From: Bacteroides sp. CAG:545
Lineage (GTDB): Bacteria > Bacteroidota > Bacteroidia > Bacteroidales > UBA932
Length of the DNA: 64,000 nucleotides
Direction: 5' to 3'
NCBI GenBank assembly: GCA_000432515.1
Contig: HF996013.1
Location: forward strand, 52,506 to 116,505
Numbering within the stretch: position 1 is the first letter of the stretch; each line of letters starts with the position of its first letter. The position numbers and the translations under genes were made by a program. Below, piece by piece: positions 34,408-44,464 of the stretch. The notes below the pieces were generated by a model. That model did no database searches. It was not told where the DNA came from and was given only the letters and a program-made list of their open reading frames with translations.

Positions 34408-35256
34408 ATGAACATATTGATTACCAACGACGACGGATATACCGCAAAAGGCATACACACTTTGGCAGAAATAATGTGCCAATTTGGCAATGTCACTGTC
34501 ATTGCCCCGAAGACTCACCAGTCCGGAATGAGCATGGCAGTGTCACTCGGACTCAAGCAGATCGCATACAAAGAGCTGCCTGACGAAAAGCCGGGCAAGT
34601 GGTCTTATCTGGACGCTACTCCGGCAAGCTGCGTGAAATTCGGACTTAACGTTCCTTTTCTCGATCATTTTCCGGATGTCGTGGTAAGCGGAATCAACCA
34701 CGGGTCCAATGCAGCGTCGGCAGCCTGCTATTCAGGAACGCTCGGAGCAGCCGAAGAAGCCGCATTGAACGGAATCCCGGCGATAGGCGTGTCATTGGAC
34801 ACATTGTCCCCCGATGCCGACTTTTCCGCGGTTGTCAAGTATTTTCCTGACATTTTCAGGAAACTCATCTCCGATTACCCTACGGAACGCGGCATATATT
34901 ATAATGTAAACTTCCCGAACATCCCGGCAGCGGAGATCAAGGGAATCCGCGTGGGCCATCAGGGACTTGGCAGATGGATAAGAGAGTTCAGGGACTGGGA
35001 TCCGTCCGTTTACAGCAAGCACAAGCTGACTCCGGAAATGTTGGGACAGAGTTCCGTGCCTGTGTGTGAAGAGGGCGAAAAGCTCTACATGATGGTGGGA
35101 GACTTCCTCGACGACAAGGCAAACAATTCAAGGTCAGACCATTGGATCATGAGAGAGGGATACATCAGCATTGTCCCGAACAATCTTGACGCTACCGACT
35201 ATGCGGAGAAATCCCGACTGGAGAGCGCAGGTTTCGATACCGATTTCGCTAAGTAA
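34408..35256 (+). CDS. surE: 5'/3'-nucleotidase SurE
   Basis: 282 residues, slightly longer than E. coli SurE (253). The start MNILITNDDGYTAKGIHTLA contains the family signature with metal-binding NDDG. VIAPKTHQSGMS and VSGINHGSNA follow. It removes phosphate from nucleoside monophosphates in the cytoplasm and helps stress survival. lpxB starts 19 bases after its stop, so the two are probably co-transcribed. Confidence 0.96.
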   Translation: MNILITNDDGYTAKGIHTLAEIMCQFGNVTVIAPKTHQSGMSMAVSLGLKQIAYKELPDEKPGKWSYLDATPASCVKFGLNVPFLDHFPDVVVSGINHGSNAASAACYSGTLGAAEEAALNGIPAIGVSLDTLSPDADFSAVVKYFPDIFRKLISDYPTERGIYYNVNFPNIPAAEIKGIRVGHQGLGRWIREFRDWDPSVYSKHKLTPEMLGQSSVPVCEEGEKLYMMVGDFLDDKANNSRSDHWIMREGYISIVPNNLDATDYAEKSRLESAGFDTDFAK

Positions 35257-35275
35257 GCGTTAAAAATTTGCGTCA

Positions 35276-36439
35276 ATGAAATACTACATCATAGCAGGCG
35301 AGGCATCCGGCGACCTTCACGGCTCTAACCTGATGCGCGGACTTTACAAAGAAGACCCTGAGGCGGACATCCGTTTCTGGGGCGGTGACCTCATGAATGA
35401 CGTTTACAAGGAACACCAGAGCGGAACCGGACTTGTCCAGGACTACAAGGACGGGGCCATCATCGGATTCGTCCAGGTGCTTCTGAAGGCCAAAACGTAC
35501 ATGAACAGGTTCAAGCGCTGTTTTTCTGACATTACGGCGTGGTCGCCTGACGTGGTGATTCTCATAGACTACCCTGGATTCAATTTCAGGGTGGCGGAAT
35601 GGGCGCACAATAAAGGGTACAAGGTCTATTACTACATAGCCCCCAAAGTCTGGGCTTCACGCGAAGGCCGGATCAAGAAACTGAAGGCTTACGTGGACAA
35701 ACTGTTCATCGTATTTCCGTTCGAGATTCCTTATTTCACCAGGAAAGGCATCGACTTCATATACAATGGCAATCCGCTTGTGGACGCCATCGACAATTCT
35801 GCCGCGCTGAAGGAGACAAGGGAAGAGTTCCTGACACGCAACGGTCTGAAGGACAAGCCGATGATAGCACTGATGGCAGGCTCGAGGACCGGTGAAATCT
35901 CCTCTATGATGCCTGTTTTCATGCAGTTCGCAGACAAGATGAGAGAGCTCGCGCAATATGCTGACTACCAGTTCGTCGTCGCGGCAGCTCCATCCAGGTC
36001 AATGTCGGACTACGCCCAGTACCTTAAAGGCAGGGAGGCTTATGTCAATGTCGTCTTCGGCGAGAGTTACGCCGTGATACGCCACGCGGAAGCAGCTGTG
36101 GTAAACTCCGGAACTGCTTCACTTGAGACTGCATTGATCGGAACGCCTCAGGTGGTGGCATACAAGGGGGCCGAAGTCAACTTCGTGATAGCCAAGCAGA
36201 TAATCAAGATCCGCTTCATCAGTCTCGGAAATCTCATCCTGAACAGAACCTGCTTCAGGGAGCTGCTCCAGTATTATTTCACACCGGACAATGTGCTGGA
36301 AGAGGTGCGCAGAATGATTGAGGACAAGGAATACCGGAACAACATGCTTGCCGGCTATCAGGAGATCCGCAATGCACTCGGCGGACGAGGAGCCTCAGCA
36401 GCAGTAGCAAAGGCAATGATTGAAGAACTCCGCCGATAA
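35276..36439 (+). CDS. lpxB: lipid-A-disaccharide synthase
   Basis: 387 residues. Start MKYYIIAGEASGDLHGSNLM is the LpxB signature. WGGDLMND, ILIDYPGFNFRVAEWA, YYIAPKVWASREGRI and NSGTASLETALIGTPQVVAYK are conserved. It joins UDP-diacylglucosamine and lipid X at the inner membrane in lipid A synthesis. The second gene of a surE-lpxB unit; it converges on yggS. Confidence 0.97.
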   Translation: MKYYIIAGEASGDLHGSNLMRGLYKEDPEADIRFWGGDLMNDVYKEHQSGTGLVQDYKDGAIIGFVQVLLKAKTYMNRFKRCFSDITAWSPDVVILIDYPGFNFRVAEWAHNKGYKVYYYIAPKVWASREGRIKKLKAYVDKLFIVFPFEIPYFTRKGIDFIYNGNPLVDAIDNSAALKETREEFLTRNGLKDKPMIALMAGSRTGEISSMMPVFMQFADKMRELAQYADYQFVVAAAPSRSMSDYAQYLKGREAYVNVVFGESYAVIRHAEAAVVNSGTASLETALIGTPQVVAYKGAEVNFVIAKQIIKIRFISLGNLILNRTCFRELLQYYFTPDNVLEEVRRMIEDKEYRNNMLAGYQEIRNALGGRGASAAVAKAMIEELRR

Positions 36440-36449
36440 TTCGGTTGTT

Positions 36450-37109
36450 TCAATACTGTCTCGGGCCGAAAATGTCGGAGCCGATGCGGACCATTGTGGC
36501 ACCGCACTGGACAGCGATTTTGTAATCCTCGGACATGCCGATAGAAAGTTCCTTGAAATCAGTCAGTTGCGGATGAAGTGCCACGAGCCGGTTCTTAAGT
36601 GCAGCGATACGCTCGAAGTCCGCACGGACGACTGATTCATCATCCGTATTGGTAGCCATTCCCATCAAGCCGCAGAAAACCACGTGCGGATACATTGACA
36701 CGGAATCCAGAACCGCACAGATTTCATCCTCAGTCAGGCCATGCTTGGTCTCCTCCGCCCCGAGATGGAGTTCGAGCAGGATACGGAGCACCTTGTCATT
36801 GGCACTTCCCCATTTTTCTATGTCCTCGAGCAAGTGCACCGAGTCAACAGACTGAATCATAGCAGCATACGGCAAGACAAGCTTCAGTTTGTTCGTCTGG
36901 AGATGTCCGATGAAATGCCATTGGATATCAGACGGAAGGGCATGCACCTTAGCGGCAAACTCCTGCGGTCTGCTCTCACCGAACAGACGCTGTCCTGCAT
37001 CATAGGCCTGCATTATCGCCTCGACAGGGTGGAATTTGGAAACTGCCACAAGTCTTACGTCCTGTGGCAGTTCATTATTGAGTTCGGATATTTTCGATGA
37101 AATCGACAT
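36450..37109 (-). CDS. yggS: YggS/PLPBP-family pyridoxal-phosphate-binding protein
   Basis: 219 residues. The PLP-lysine lies in LVAVSKFHPVEAI; GESRPQEFAAK, WHFIGHLQTNK and LSIGMSEDYKIAV..GATMVRIGSDIFG are typical. It keeps PLP homeostasis and has no known enzyme activity. It starts 9 bases after the yidC stop in a DUF349-yidC-yggS operon. Confidence 0.95.
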   Translation of the reverse strand: MSISSKISELNNELPQDVRLVAVSKFHPVEAIMQAYDAGQRLFGESRPQEFAAKVHALPSDIQWHFIGHLQTNKLKLVLPYAAMIQSVDSVHLLEDIEKWGSANDKVLRILLELHLGAEETKHGLTEDEICAVLDSVSMYPHVVFCGLMGMATNTDDESVVRADFERIAALKNRLVALHPQLTDFKELSIGMSEDYKIAVQCGATMVRIGSDIFGPRQY

Positions 37110-37118
37110 GATTCTGAT

Positions 37119-39023
37119 TTATCTTCTGTTGTTTTTCTGCTGTTGCTGAGCCATCTGACGCTGCATTTTCTGCGCCTCCTCCAACCTCTGCTGCCATTTG
37201 CTCTTAGGGAGCGGCTTGTTCTCGGTCTCCTTCAGTTTCGCAAGCACGTCTTCAGGACGGACAAAGAACTTCTTGATGATCCAGGTCTCAAGCATCGTAA
37301 TCAAGTTTGAAAGCAGGTAGTAGTAAGTCAAACCGGCTGACAGACTGTTACAGATGAAGAACATCATGATAGGCATCATCCACAAACTCATAAAGCGCAT
37401 TGTCGCAGTATTCGGGTCGTTAGACGACATCTGTCCCTGCATAGTAACCTTGGAGTAAAGGAACATTGACACTGCCATCAGGAGCGCGAACAATGAGATG
37501 TGGTCACCCAACAGCGGGATTCTCGTGCCGAAATCCAAAAGCGGAATCGTATCGTAAGCGCTGAGGTCATCTGCCCACAGGAAGGACTGCTGACGAAGTT
37601 CGATGGAAGCAGGGAAGAAACGGAACATGGCCCAGAGGATAGGCAACTGAAGAAGCATCGGCAGACATCCGCCCATCGGATTCACACCGGCACGCTTGTA
37701 GAGTTCCATCGTAGCCTGCTGCTTCTTGAGCGCGTCTTCCTGTTTCGGATATTTCTCATTCAATTTATCCATCTCAGGCTTGAGCGCCTGCATCTTGGCT
37801 GAAGAAGAATATGACTTGTAAGCGAACGGAAGCACCACAATCTTGATGAACAATGTCATAAGAAGGATGATGATACCGAAGTTCGAGATAAACTTGTGCA
37901 GGAAGTCGAAGAGCGGGATAATCACCCATTTGGTGAACCAGCCGACCATCCATCCTCCCAGAGGAATGATCTTCTCGTACTTCTGTCCATAAGATTTCAG
38001 TGTACGGTAGTGGTTCGGACCGAAATAGAACTCATTGTCCAGCACCACATTGTCAGAGACCTTGAAATCTCCGCGCATATTTGCACGGCAATGCATCAGG
38101 TCATGAGAAAGGTCTTCCTCAGGGATAAAGTTGATGGCCAATTCTCCTGACGAGAACTGATCTACAGGTCTCATGATGGCAGAGAAGAACTGCTGCTGGA
38201 AAGCGAACCATTCCATACGGTTCTCGATACGCTTGTCGGCATTGCGTCCACGACCGATTTCTTCCGGATTCTTGTCACCGCCGTAGTAGTAGTCCACTTT
38301 GGAATACTGCACCTCGTTCTTGTAGCCTTTTTCCATCCTCGGAATGGTCACATCCCAGTCGAAATCGTAATATGATACATTTCTCGGAATCACGCCGTCG
38401 AGTCTGATGAATGAGACCTCGTTGGAAACCACGAAAGAACCTTCTGTCAATGAGTATTTCTGCTGGATATATCCCCCGTTGCGGAACGGCAGTCTCATCA
38501 CGATGGAGTTGTCCGTCTTTTCTGCCACTGAGAACACGAAATCCTTGGTGTTGATGTTCTCGCCGGCATAGATTCCGATACCCATCTCACTTGCACCCGG
38601 CTTGAAGAGATACAGGTCGGTAGAATCATAATTCCTGTAATTCTTCACTTTCACCGAATACGGCTGAGCGCCCTTGGTGGTGAAAGCTATCGCAATCTTG
38701 TCATTTTCAATGCTGTAGAATGTCTCCTGTGCATCGTGAGCCACGTTCAGCAACGAATCCTTATAAATGGCAGTAAGCGGCGCTGCATAATCCTTCGCAG
38801 GATTTGCACTGTCAATGCTGCCGGCAGCTGCTGTATCCGCTGCCACTGGGAGCCTGCCCGCTATACTGTCCTGAATGTACTGTTCTCTTGCCTGTACCGC
38901 AGCCAATGAATCCAACTGCGCCTGATATGCTACCTGCTTTTCATACTGTTTTGACTGAAACCAGGTGAATCCGAAAAGGACTGCACCAATCAGCACAAAA
39001 CCGATAATAGTATTTTTATTCAT
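37119..39023 (-). CDS. yidC: membrane protein insertase YidC
   Basis: 634 residues. An N-terminal helix (NTIIGFVLIGAVLFGFTWF) precedes a large periplasmic beta-sandwich (~60-360). The conserved five-helix insertase core follows (~375-590: FISNFGIIILLMTLFIKIVV, RAGVNPMGGCLPMLLQLPIL). The positively charged tail is Gln-rich (MQRQMAQQQQ). It inserts and folds inner-membrane proteins. Its start overlaps the DUF349 gene stop by one base. Confidence 0.98.
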   Translation of the reverse strand: MNKNTIIGFVLIGAVLFGFTWFQSKQYEKQVAYQAQLDSLAAVQAREQYIQDSIAGRLPVAADTAAAGSIDSANPAKDYAAPLTAIYKDSLLNVAHDAQETFYSIENDKIAIAFTTKGAQPYSVKVKNYRNYDSTDLYLFKPGASEMGIGIYAGENINTKDFVFSVAEKTDNSIVMRLPFRNGGYIQQKYSLTEGSFVVSNEVSFIRLDGVIPRNVSYYDFDWDVTIPRMEKGYKNEVQYSKVDYYYGGDKNPEEIGRGRNADKRIENRMEWFAFQQQFFSAIMRPVDQFSSGELAINFIPEEDLSHDLMHCRANMRGDFKVSDNVVLDNEFYFGPNHYRTLKSYGQKYEKIIPLGGWMVGWFTKWVIIPLFDFLHKFISNFGIIILLMTLFIKIVVLPFAYKSYSSSAKMQALKPEMDKLNEKYPKQEDALKKQQATMELYKRAGVNPMGGCLPMLLQLPILWAMFRFFPASIELRQQSFLWADDLSAYDTIPLLDFGTRIPLLGDHISLFALLMAVSMFLYSKVTMQGQMSSNDPNTATMRFMSLWMMPIMMFFICNSLSAGLTYYYLLSNLITMLETWIIKKFFVRPEDVLAKLKETENKPLPKSKWQQRLEEAQKMQRQMAQQQQKNNRR

Positions 39024-40852
39024 TATCTGTTTTCTGTCTCTTCGAGTGATTTAATCTGCATCTCCAGCTCCTTAAGTTCGTTTTTGGCCTCTTCTATGCG
39101 GCTCTGCATCTGCTGGATGAGCGGCTGTGAGTTCTTCGACATAGAGAAGAACCCGATATTGTTTTCATATGTGTCAATGTCCTGCTGAAGTTTGTTGAAC
39201 TTCTGGATGAGACGGTCTTTCTCAGACCTGCCCTGTCCTGCGCCACGTGAAGAGCGAGGCACATCGTGGAACTTGGCGGACATCGCATCATTGTATGCTT
39301 TAGCGATTTTTTCTTTCTCCTTGAACGGCACGAAGCCTATGCTCTGCCATTTTTCAGCGAATTTCTGCCTTGCCTCAGCTTTGCTTACACCCTCCTCCGG
39401 CTCATAGGCGTTGATCTCGGCGATCAGCGCTTTTTTCGCTTTCAGGTTTGCAGCATAATTGTTCTCAGGCGTAGCATGCTTGTCCCTCTCGGTAAAGAAC
39501 TCATCGCAGGCAGCACGGAAACGCTTCCAGATCTGCTCTGACTTCTTTCTCGGAACAGCGCCGATTTCCTTCCACTGGTTCTGGAGGGCAATGAACCTGT
39601 CTGTGGTCTTCTTCCAGTCAGTACTCGTCTTAAGTGCCTCAGCCTCAGTGATGATGGCCATCTTCTTCTCCAGGTTCCCGTTCATATTGTCCTTGAACTG
39701 GACATAGAAGTCACGCTTGCGTCCGAAGAACTTGTCACAAGCGGCACGGAAACGGTCGTATATCTTCTGGTTTTCCTTCTTGGATGCAAAACCGATGGTC
39801 TTCCACTCCTTCTGGATATCCTCGATTTCCTTGGAGAGGGCGTTCCATTCGTTGGAAGACTTGATGTCTTCCTTATCTGCAATGGCTTCCACCTTTTCGC
39901 ACAATGCAGTCTTTGCAACGAGGTTTTCAGCCTGTTTTTCTTTCTGCTCTTCGAAGTAAGCCTGGTATTTCTTGTTGATTACAGATGTTGCAGCCTTGAA
40001 TCTGTCCCAGATCTGGTCACGGAACTCTTTTGCGACAGGACCGAATTCCTTCCACTGTTCGTGGAGTTTCTGGAGTTCCTTGAATGCATCCACTACATTC
40101 TCGTTTTCCGAAAGTCTCTCGGCTTCCTGACAGAACTCTTCCTTAGCCTCCAGGTTCTTCTTGAAGTCAAGGTCTCTCAAGTCCCTGTTGATCTGCACCT
40201 TATCATAGAACTGCTCTACATAGAACTGATAGGTGTCATTCAGATTCCTGAAATTCTGAGCCGGAACAGGACCGGTTTCACGCCATCTGGCCTGAAGCTC
40301 CCTGAATGCAGGGAATGCTGTGCCGAGGTCATCCTGTTTTTCCACCAACGCTTTCAACTCATCTACCACAGCCTGTTTCTTCTTCAGGTTCTCCTCTCTC
40401 TCCTCGTCAAGTTTCCTGTTATACTCAGCTCTTTCTTTCTTATACCTATTATATATAGCTTTGAATCCGTTTTCAAGTGCGGCAAAAGGATTGGCGAGAA
40501 TAGAAGGAGTCTCAGTTTCCGCCGATGCCTCTGTTTCAGGCTCAACTGACGGTTCCGCAACAGCCTCAGGCTGCTCCGACTGCTCCGCTTCTACTGTGGA
40601 CTCAGGCACTTCCGGAGTCTCCAAGCCTGCAGCAGCCTTTTCTCTGGACAGTTTCTTATAGAAAGCCGCCTTGATAGCTTCCGCCTCTTTGGATTTAGAC
40701 ATACGATCCTCGCTGTCAGCCAGTTCCTGAAATTTCTGAGACAGTTCGGCCAATGACATTTCACTGTAGTCAGGTGTTTCTACAGTTTCGGCCTTAGTCT
40801 CTTCAAGTACGTCTGGTGTCACTTCAGCACCAGGTTTCAATTCTTCACTCAT
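39023..40852 (-). CDS. DUF349-repeat protein
   Basis: 609 residues from the ATG at 40852 (MSEELKPG); an in-frame ATG at 40879 is less likely because it lies too close to the -7 box at 40885-40892. A Glu/Pro/Ala-rich, disordered N-terminal third (PESTVEAEQSEQPEAVAEPS) precedes about five DUF349 repeats of ~75 residues, recognised from recurring W-K/R-x-I/T-G-x-V/A-P/S-x-K and F-R-A-A-C-D-x-F-F. The long helical repeats form a coiled rod. The function is not established. First gene of the yidC operon. Confidence 0.9.
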   Translation of the reverse strand: MSEELKPGAEVTPDVLEETKAETVETPDYSEMSLAELSQKFQELADSEDRMSKSKEAEAIKAAFYKKLSREKAAAGLETPEVPESTVEAEQSEQPEAVAEPSVEPETEASAETETPSILANPFAALENGFKAIYNRYKKERAEYNRKLDEEREENLKKKQAVVDELKALVEKQDDLGTAFPAFRELQARWRETGPVPAQNFRNLNDTYQFYVEQFYDKVQINRDLRDLDFKKNLEAKEEFCQEAERLSENENVVDAFKELQKLHEQWKEFGPVAKEFRDQIWDRFKAATSVINKKYQAYFEEQKEKQAENLVAKTALCEKVEAIADKEDIKSSNEWNALSKEIEDIQKEWKTIGFASKKENQKIYDRFRAACDKFFGRKRDFYVQFKDNMNGNLEKKMAIITEAEALKTSTDWKKTTDRFIALQNQWKEIGAVPRKKSEQIWKRFRAACDEFFTERDKHATPENNYAANLKAKKALIAEINAYEPEEGVSKAEARQKFAEKWQSIGFVPFKEKEKIAKAYNDAMSAKFHDVPRSSRGAGQGRSEKDRLIQKFNKLQQDIDTYENNIGFFSMSKNSQPLIQQMQSRIEEAKNELKELEMQIKSLEETENR

Positions 40853-40884
40853 ATCAAGTGTATCGATAAAATTAAACAATACGG

Positions 40885-40892
40885 CAAATATA
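40885..40892 (-). promoter_or_regulatory. probable -7 box of the DUF349-yidC-yggS operon
   Basis: TATATTTG on the minus strand, an exact TAnnTTTG, 32 bases before the ATG at 40852. Confidence 0.5.
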
Positions 40893-40978
40893 TGAATTTA
40901 AATCCAAAAAGACCACCGATGCAACTCGTTAATGTAAAATTTTATGTTGGTTCTGCAGGTTAGCCAAAAATCAAATTG

Positions 40979-41005
40979 CGCGTGACCGGTCGGACCGGTC
41001 ACGCG
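40979..41005 (-). terminator. perfect 12-bp hairpin, probable terminator of trmD
   Basis: CGCGTGACCGGT and its exact inverse ACCGGTCACGCG with a 3-nt loop. On the minus strand it is followed by a T-rich stretch (AATTTGATTTTT). It lies 157 bases after the trmD stop. The rest of the 309-nt gap between 40853 and 41161 shows no gene. Confidence 0.6.
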
Positions 41006-41161
41006 TCAATGTAATCTTAGTAGAGTGCTATTCGTATTAGTTGGTTATTGCCTTGCGGCTAACGATTTAAAAAAATCACTTTAACGTTTTATTAAAACAA
41101 TGCAAATTTAAGGCAAAAAATCTTATTTGCAAAGTAATTGGCAGATATTTTCTGCAAAATG

Positions 41162-41845
41162 TTATTTTTTCTCATCCAAAAGGCCCGGGCGAAGCTTTTT
41201 CGTGCGATCCAAAGCCTGCTGCATCTGCCAATCCTGAATAAGACGCGGATTTCCGCTCAGAAGGACATCCGGAACTTTCCAGCCGTTGAACTCGGCCGGC
41301 CTTGTATAGACAGGTGGCGACACAAGACCGTCCTGGAAGCTGTCGCTCAATGCGGAGGTCTCGTCAGTCAGCGCTCCCGGGATGAGGCGGACAATGGAGT
41401 CTGCCAAAAGCGCCGCCGGAATTTCTCCGCCGCTGACGACATAGTCCCCTACAGATATTTCACGGGTAATGAGATGCTCGCGGACTCTCTCGTCCACACC
41501 TTTGTAGTGGCCACAGAGAATAATTATGTTCTCTTTCAATGACAGTTCATTGGAAATGCCCTGCGTAAGCTGTTCGCCGTCCGGTGACATGAAGATTATC
41601 TCATCATATTCCCGCTCCGACTTGAGTTCTTCTATCATCTTGAACACAGGTTCTACCATCATCACCATGCCGGCATCTCCGCCATAACAATAGTCATCAA
41701 CGGTTTTGCGTGGTCCTATTCCATATTTACGTACATTGTGAACATAAATTTCCACAAGTCCTTTCTTGCGGGCACGACCGACTATCGAGTAGCCGAGCGG
41801 GCTCTCGAGAAGTTCCGGTACTACTGTGAGTATATCTATTCGCAT
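41162..41845 (-). CDS. trmD: tRNA (guanine-N1-)-methyltransferase
   Basis: 227 residues, normal for TrmD. Start [24 protein letters not shown]-binding trefoil-knot motifs [24 protein letters not shown] and [18 protein letters not shown]. It methylates G37 of tRNAs, which prevents frameshifting. No rpsP-rimM-rplS neighbours, unlike in proteobacteria. Confidence 0.97.
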   Translation of the reverse strand: MRIDILTVVPELLESPLGYSIVGRARKKGLVEIYVHNVRKYGIGPRKTVDDYCYGGDAGMVMMVEPVFKMIEELKSEREYDEIIFMSPDGEQLTQGISNELSLKENIIILCGHYKGVDERVREHLITREISVGDYVVSGGEIPAALLADSIVRLIPGALTDETSALSDSFQDGLVSPPVYTRPAEFNGWKVPDVLLSGNPRLIQDWQMQQALDRTKKLRPGLLDEKK

Positions 41846-41886
41846 AAAATCAAAAAAAACTGAGGGATGATGCCTTATTAATCTTT

Positions 41887-41921
41887 AAAAAAAGGCTGTG
41901 CACTTTTGGGAGTACACAGCC
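41887..41921 (-). terminator. intrinsic terminator after the TonB receptor gene
   Basis: Minus strand: GGCTGTGTAC and GTGCACAGCC arms (one mismatch) around a short loop, followed by seven T. It lies 64 bases after the receptor stop and means the TPP-controlled transcript carries a single gene. Confidence 0.85.
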
Positions 41922-41984
41922 GTCCTCTAATAAAAACTGATATAAATAGGGCCTCACGGCTTCTTTGTTCGACAAAGATACAAA

Positions 41985-44273
41985 TTAGAATGAATATGTC
42001 AAACCAAAAATGAAGTTAATTTCACTTTGTGGGAATAAACTTGCCCAAGATTGCGCTAATTTGTTCTCTTTCTGGAAGAAACACAGCTCTCCTGCAACAT
42101 CTGAGTAGTACTTCTTGTTGAACAGGTTGTTCACATATGCGCGGAGTCCGAGTTTGCCGGAACCGACATTGAACTCATGGCTGAGCATAAGATCCGAAAC
42201 GAAATATGCAGGAGCCTTCCTGTCATTGCACTCTGTATTGTCCCAATACTGTGAACCGATATATTTTCCGTCAATGGAAAGAGTCGTGGTCTTGAGCGAA
42301 CCGCCTGCGAATGGCTTGAACGGAGACCAGGAGATTCTTGCCATACCTAACACTGAAGGCGACATACGCATTGTTACTGTTCCGAAATTCTTGGAATATG
42401 TGCCTGCAGGCTGCCAAGTCTCTTCAGAATCATACTGGGCGCAGAAAAGTGTGTAGTTGTGGATCTGGTTCATGCTGAGAGTGGCATTGGCCTCGATAGT
42501 CAGCCCATCGACAGGCGAATACGCTGCAGCAAACTCCACTCCCCTTCTCCATGCACGCGGAACATTCTCCTTGATAGCATAACCCACATTGGACAGTTTT
42601 CCGGTTTCAAGAAGCATGTTCCAGTACTCCATCATGTAGAGATTGGCAGAAGCGGCAACCTTTTCGCTTGTAAAAGAGTAACCCAGCTCGATATCGAGCA
42701 TCTGTTCCGGTTTCAGAGTCACCTCACCCTTGTTGCCGAGCGAAATCTCCTTGTTCATGGTCAGGATCTGCTCCTGAAGGTCGCTCTTGCCAGGTTCGCG
42801 GTTTCCCAAAGCTGCTGAAACATAAGCCTTGTGCTGAGGAGCCCAGGCGAATGTGAGTCCCACACGCGGATTGAAGAAATTCCAGCTGTGCTTGTATGCA
42901 AGCGACTCGAAATAATCATCATCTTCGCCTGACATATCGAGGAACACTCCCCTGTACTGAAGGTCAGCATAAGCGGTAAGCCATTCCAATGGCCTGTACT
43001 CGGCACGGACAAACGCATTAAGTTCCTGTTTCAGACCTCTGTGTGAATACCACGCACGGGTATTGTTGTAGGTATCATAGTCGAAGGCATCTCCCATCAC
43101 GCTGCTCCAGATGACCTTACCGAAATGGTCGCCGTCATATCTGGAAGCATAAACACCACCAGTAACATCCAGTTTCTCAGACTTGTAGGTCAGGTTCGAA
43201 TTGAGCACATAATAGTCATTGCCCATGGCTTTGCGGACAATGAAATCCGATTTCTGGTGCACACTGCCGTCCTCGTCAGTAAAATCAGGCAGACGGTACT
43301 TGCTGAATTTCTTGCCGGCCTTGTAGTTCTCGTAATATCCGTCACCACGGGTATAGTTGAATGTCGTACTCCATGTCAGGCTGTTCGCAAACTCGTGAGT
43401 ATAGTTGAACTGGATATGGTGCTGCGTGTAATTGTCGGTATCATTGTCATAATAGTGCACAGCGCCATCGGCATCATAGAACTCACCTGTAGAATTGTAC
43501 TTTCTGTTCGTCTTGTACATCTGCGGGTCAATGCCGTTCCAGGTGATGCCGGAATGCTGGTCACCCATCAGGTAGGTCAATTTCAATGAGTTGTTTCCCT
43601 TGAGCCAGCCGAGAGCCGCAAATGCAGACTGTACTTTGGCCTTGGCGTTGCGGATATATCCGTCAGTACAGTCCTTGGAGTAGGCGGCACTGAAATACAA
43701 TCCGGACTTGGTCAGACCGGTTCCAGCTGAAGCCGTCATTGTCATTGTATTATATGAACCTGCAGCGACATTGACATAACCGAATGGGCTTGTGCCGACA
43801 GAAGCGGTGCTCATATTGATGCTCGCGCCGAACGCACCTGGACCGTTGGAAGAAGTTCCGAGACCGCGCTGGAGCTGTACTGAATTGATCAATGATGTCA
43901 ATGCCGGGATGTTCACCCAGAACACTTCCTGTGATTCGGCATCATTGAGAGTGATTCCGTTGAGTGTGACATTGATCTGGGAGCCTTTCACGCCACGTAC
44001 GGTCATTTTGGAGTATCCGAGTCCGGTACCGCCTTCAAGGCTGGTGACGACAGACGGCTGCAGGGACAGTGCCTGAACCAGAGAGTTCATCGGATTTACT
44101 TTTCTGAGTTCTTCTTTGTTAAGATTCGTGAAAGTTACAGGTGTGTTTTCGCCCGCCCTCGAAGCTGAAACTATGACGCTGTCGAGTTTCTCGATTTTGT
44201 CAGGATTCACGTCTCCGGCAAATGTCGGGACTGATACGGCGCACAGCGCCCCAAAAAATAAAAAACCTCGCAT
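41985..44273 (-). CDS. TonB-dependent outer-membrane receptor, probably for thiamine compounds
   Basis: 762 residues. A signal peptide (MRGFLFFGALCAVSVPTFAG) is followed by the TonB-box region and plug (LDSVIVSASRAGENTP, KMTVRGVKGSQINVTLNGI, FGASINMSTASV). A 22-strand-type barrel ends in INFIFGLTYSF with a terminal aromatic residue. There is no SusC-type carboxypeptidase-like N-domain. A TPP riboswitch in the leader (44321-44420) indicates repression by thiamine pyrophosphate. This is known for the OMR1 receptors in Bacteroidetes thiamine-uptake operons. No inner-membrane transporter (PnuT) or kinase gene follows. Confidence 0.9.
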   Translation of the reverse strand: MRGFLFFGALCAVSVPTFAGDVNPDKIEKLDSVIVSASRAGENTPVTFTNLNKEELRKVNPMNSLVQALSLQPSVVTSLEGGTGLGYSKMTVRGVKGSQINVTLNGITLNDAESQEVFWVNIPALTSLINSVQLQRGLGTSSNGPGAFGASINMSTASVGTSPFGYVNVAAGSYNTMTMTASAGTGLTKSGLYFSAAYSKDCTDGYIRNAKAKVQSAFAALGWLKGNNSLKLTYLMGDQHSGITWNGIDPQMYKTNRKYNSTGEFYDADGAVHYYDNDTDNYTQHHIQFNYTHEFANSLTWSTTFNYTRGDGYYENYKAGKKFSKYRLPDFTDEDGSVHQKSDFIVRKAMGNDYYVLNSNLTYKSEKLDVTGGVYASRYDGDHFGKVIWSSVMGDAFDYDTYNNTRAWYSHRGLKQELNAFVRAEYRPLEWLTAYADLQYRGVFLDMSGEDDDYFESLAYKHSWNFFNPRVGLTFAWAPQHKAYVSAALGNREPGKSDLQEQILTMNKEISLGNKGEVTLKPEQMLDIELGYSFTSEKVAASANLYMMEYWNMLLETGKLSNVGYAIKENVPRAWRRGVEFAAAYSPVDGLTIEANATLSMNQIHNYTLFCAQYDSEETWQPAGTYSKNFGTVTMRMSPSVLGMARISWSPFKPFAGGSLKTTTLSIDGKYIGSQYWDNTECNDRKAPAYFVSDLMLSHEFNVGSGKLGLRAYVNNLFNKKYYSDVAGELCFFQKENKLAQSWASLFPQSEINFIFGLTYSF

Positions 44274-44320
44274 AAGAATAAATTACGCAAGGGGTACGCA
44301 CATTATGCGCTTGAGATCAG

Positions 44321-44420
44321 CGTTCCCTACGTCGGCATTATCCGAATCAGGTTAATGGGTATAATCTCAACCGGTCTTCCACCGACTCTTCCGAGTCAAT
44401 GCGGAGTTCCAGTACCCCAA
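44321..44420 (-). promoter_or_regulatory. TPP (thi-box) riboswitch
   Basis: On the minus strand the conserved blocks occur in order: GGGGT, then TGAGATTATACCC, then ACCTGATTCGGATAATGCC, then GACGTAGGGAA. These are the CUGAGA-like and THI-element core of the TPP aptamer. Between them GACTCGGAAGAGTC and GGTGGAAGACC form a variable P3-type arm. The aptamer ends 48 bases before the receptor ATG. A small hairpin (CGCA/TGCG near 44300) in between may be the expression platform. Confidence 0.95.
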
Positions 44421-44464
44421 GCTATTGTTGTATTTTTAATAAACCGACGGCGAAGTTACGATTA

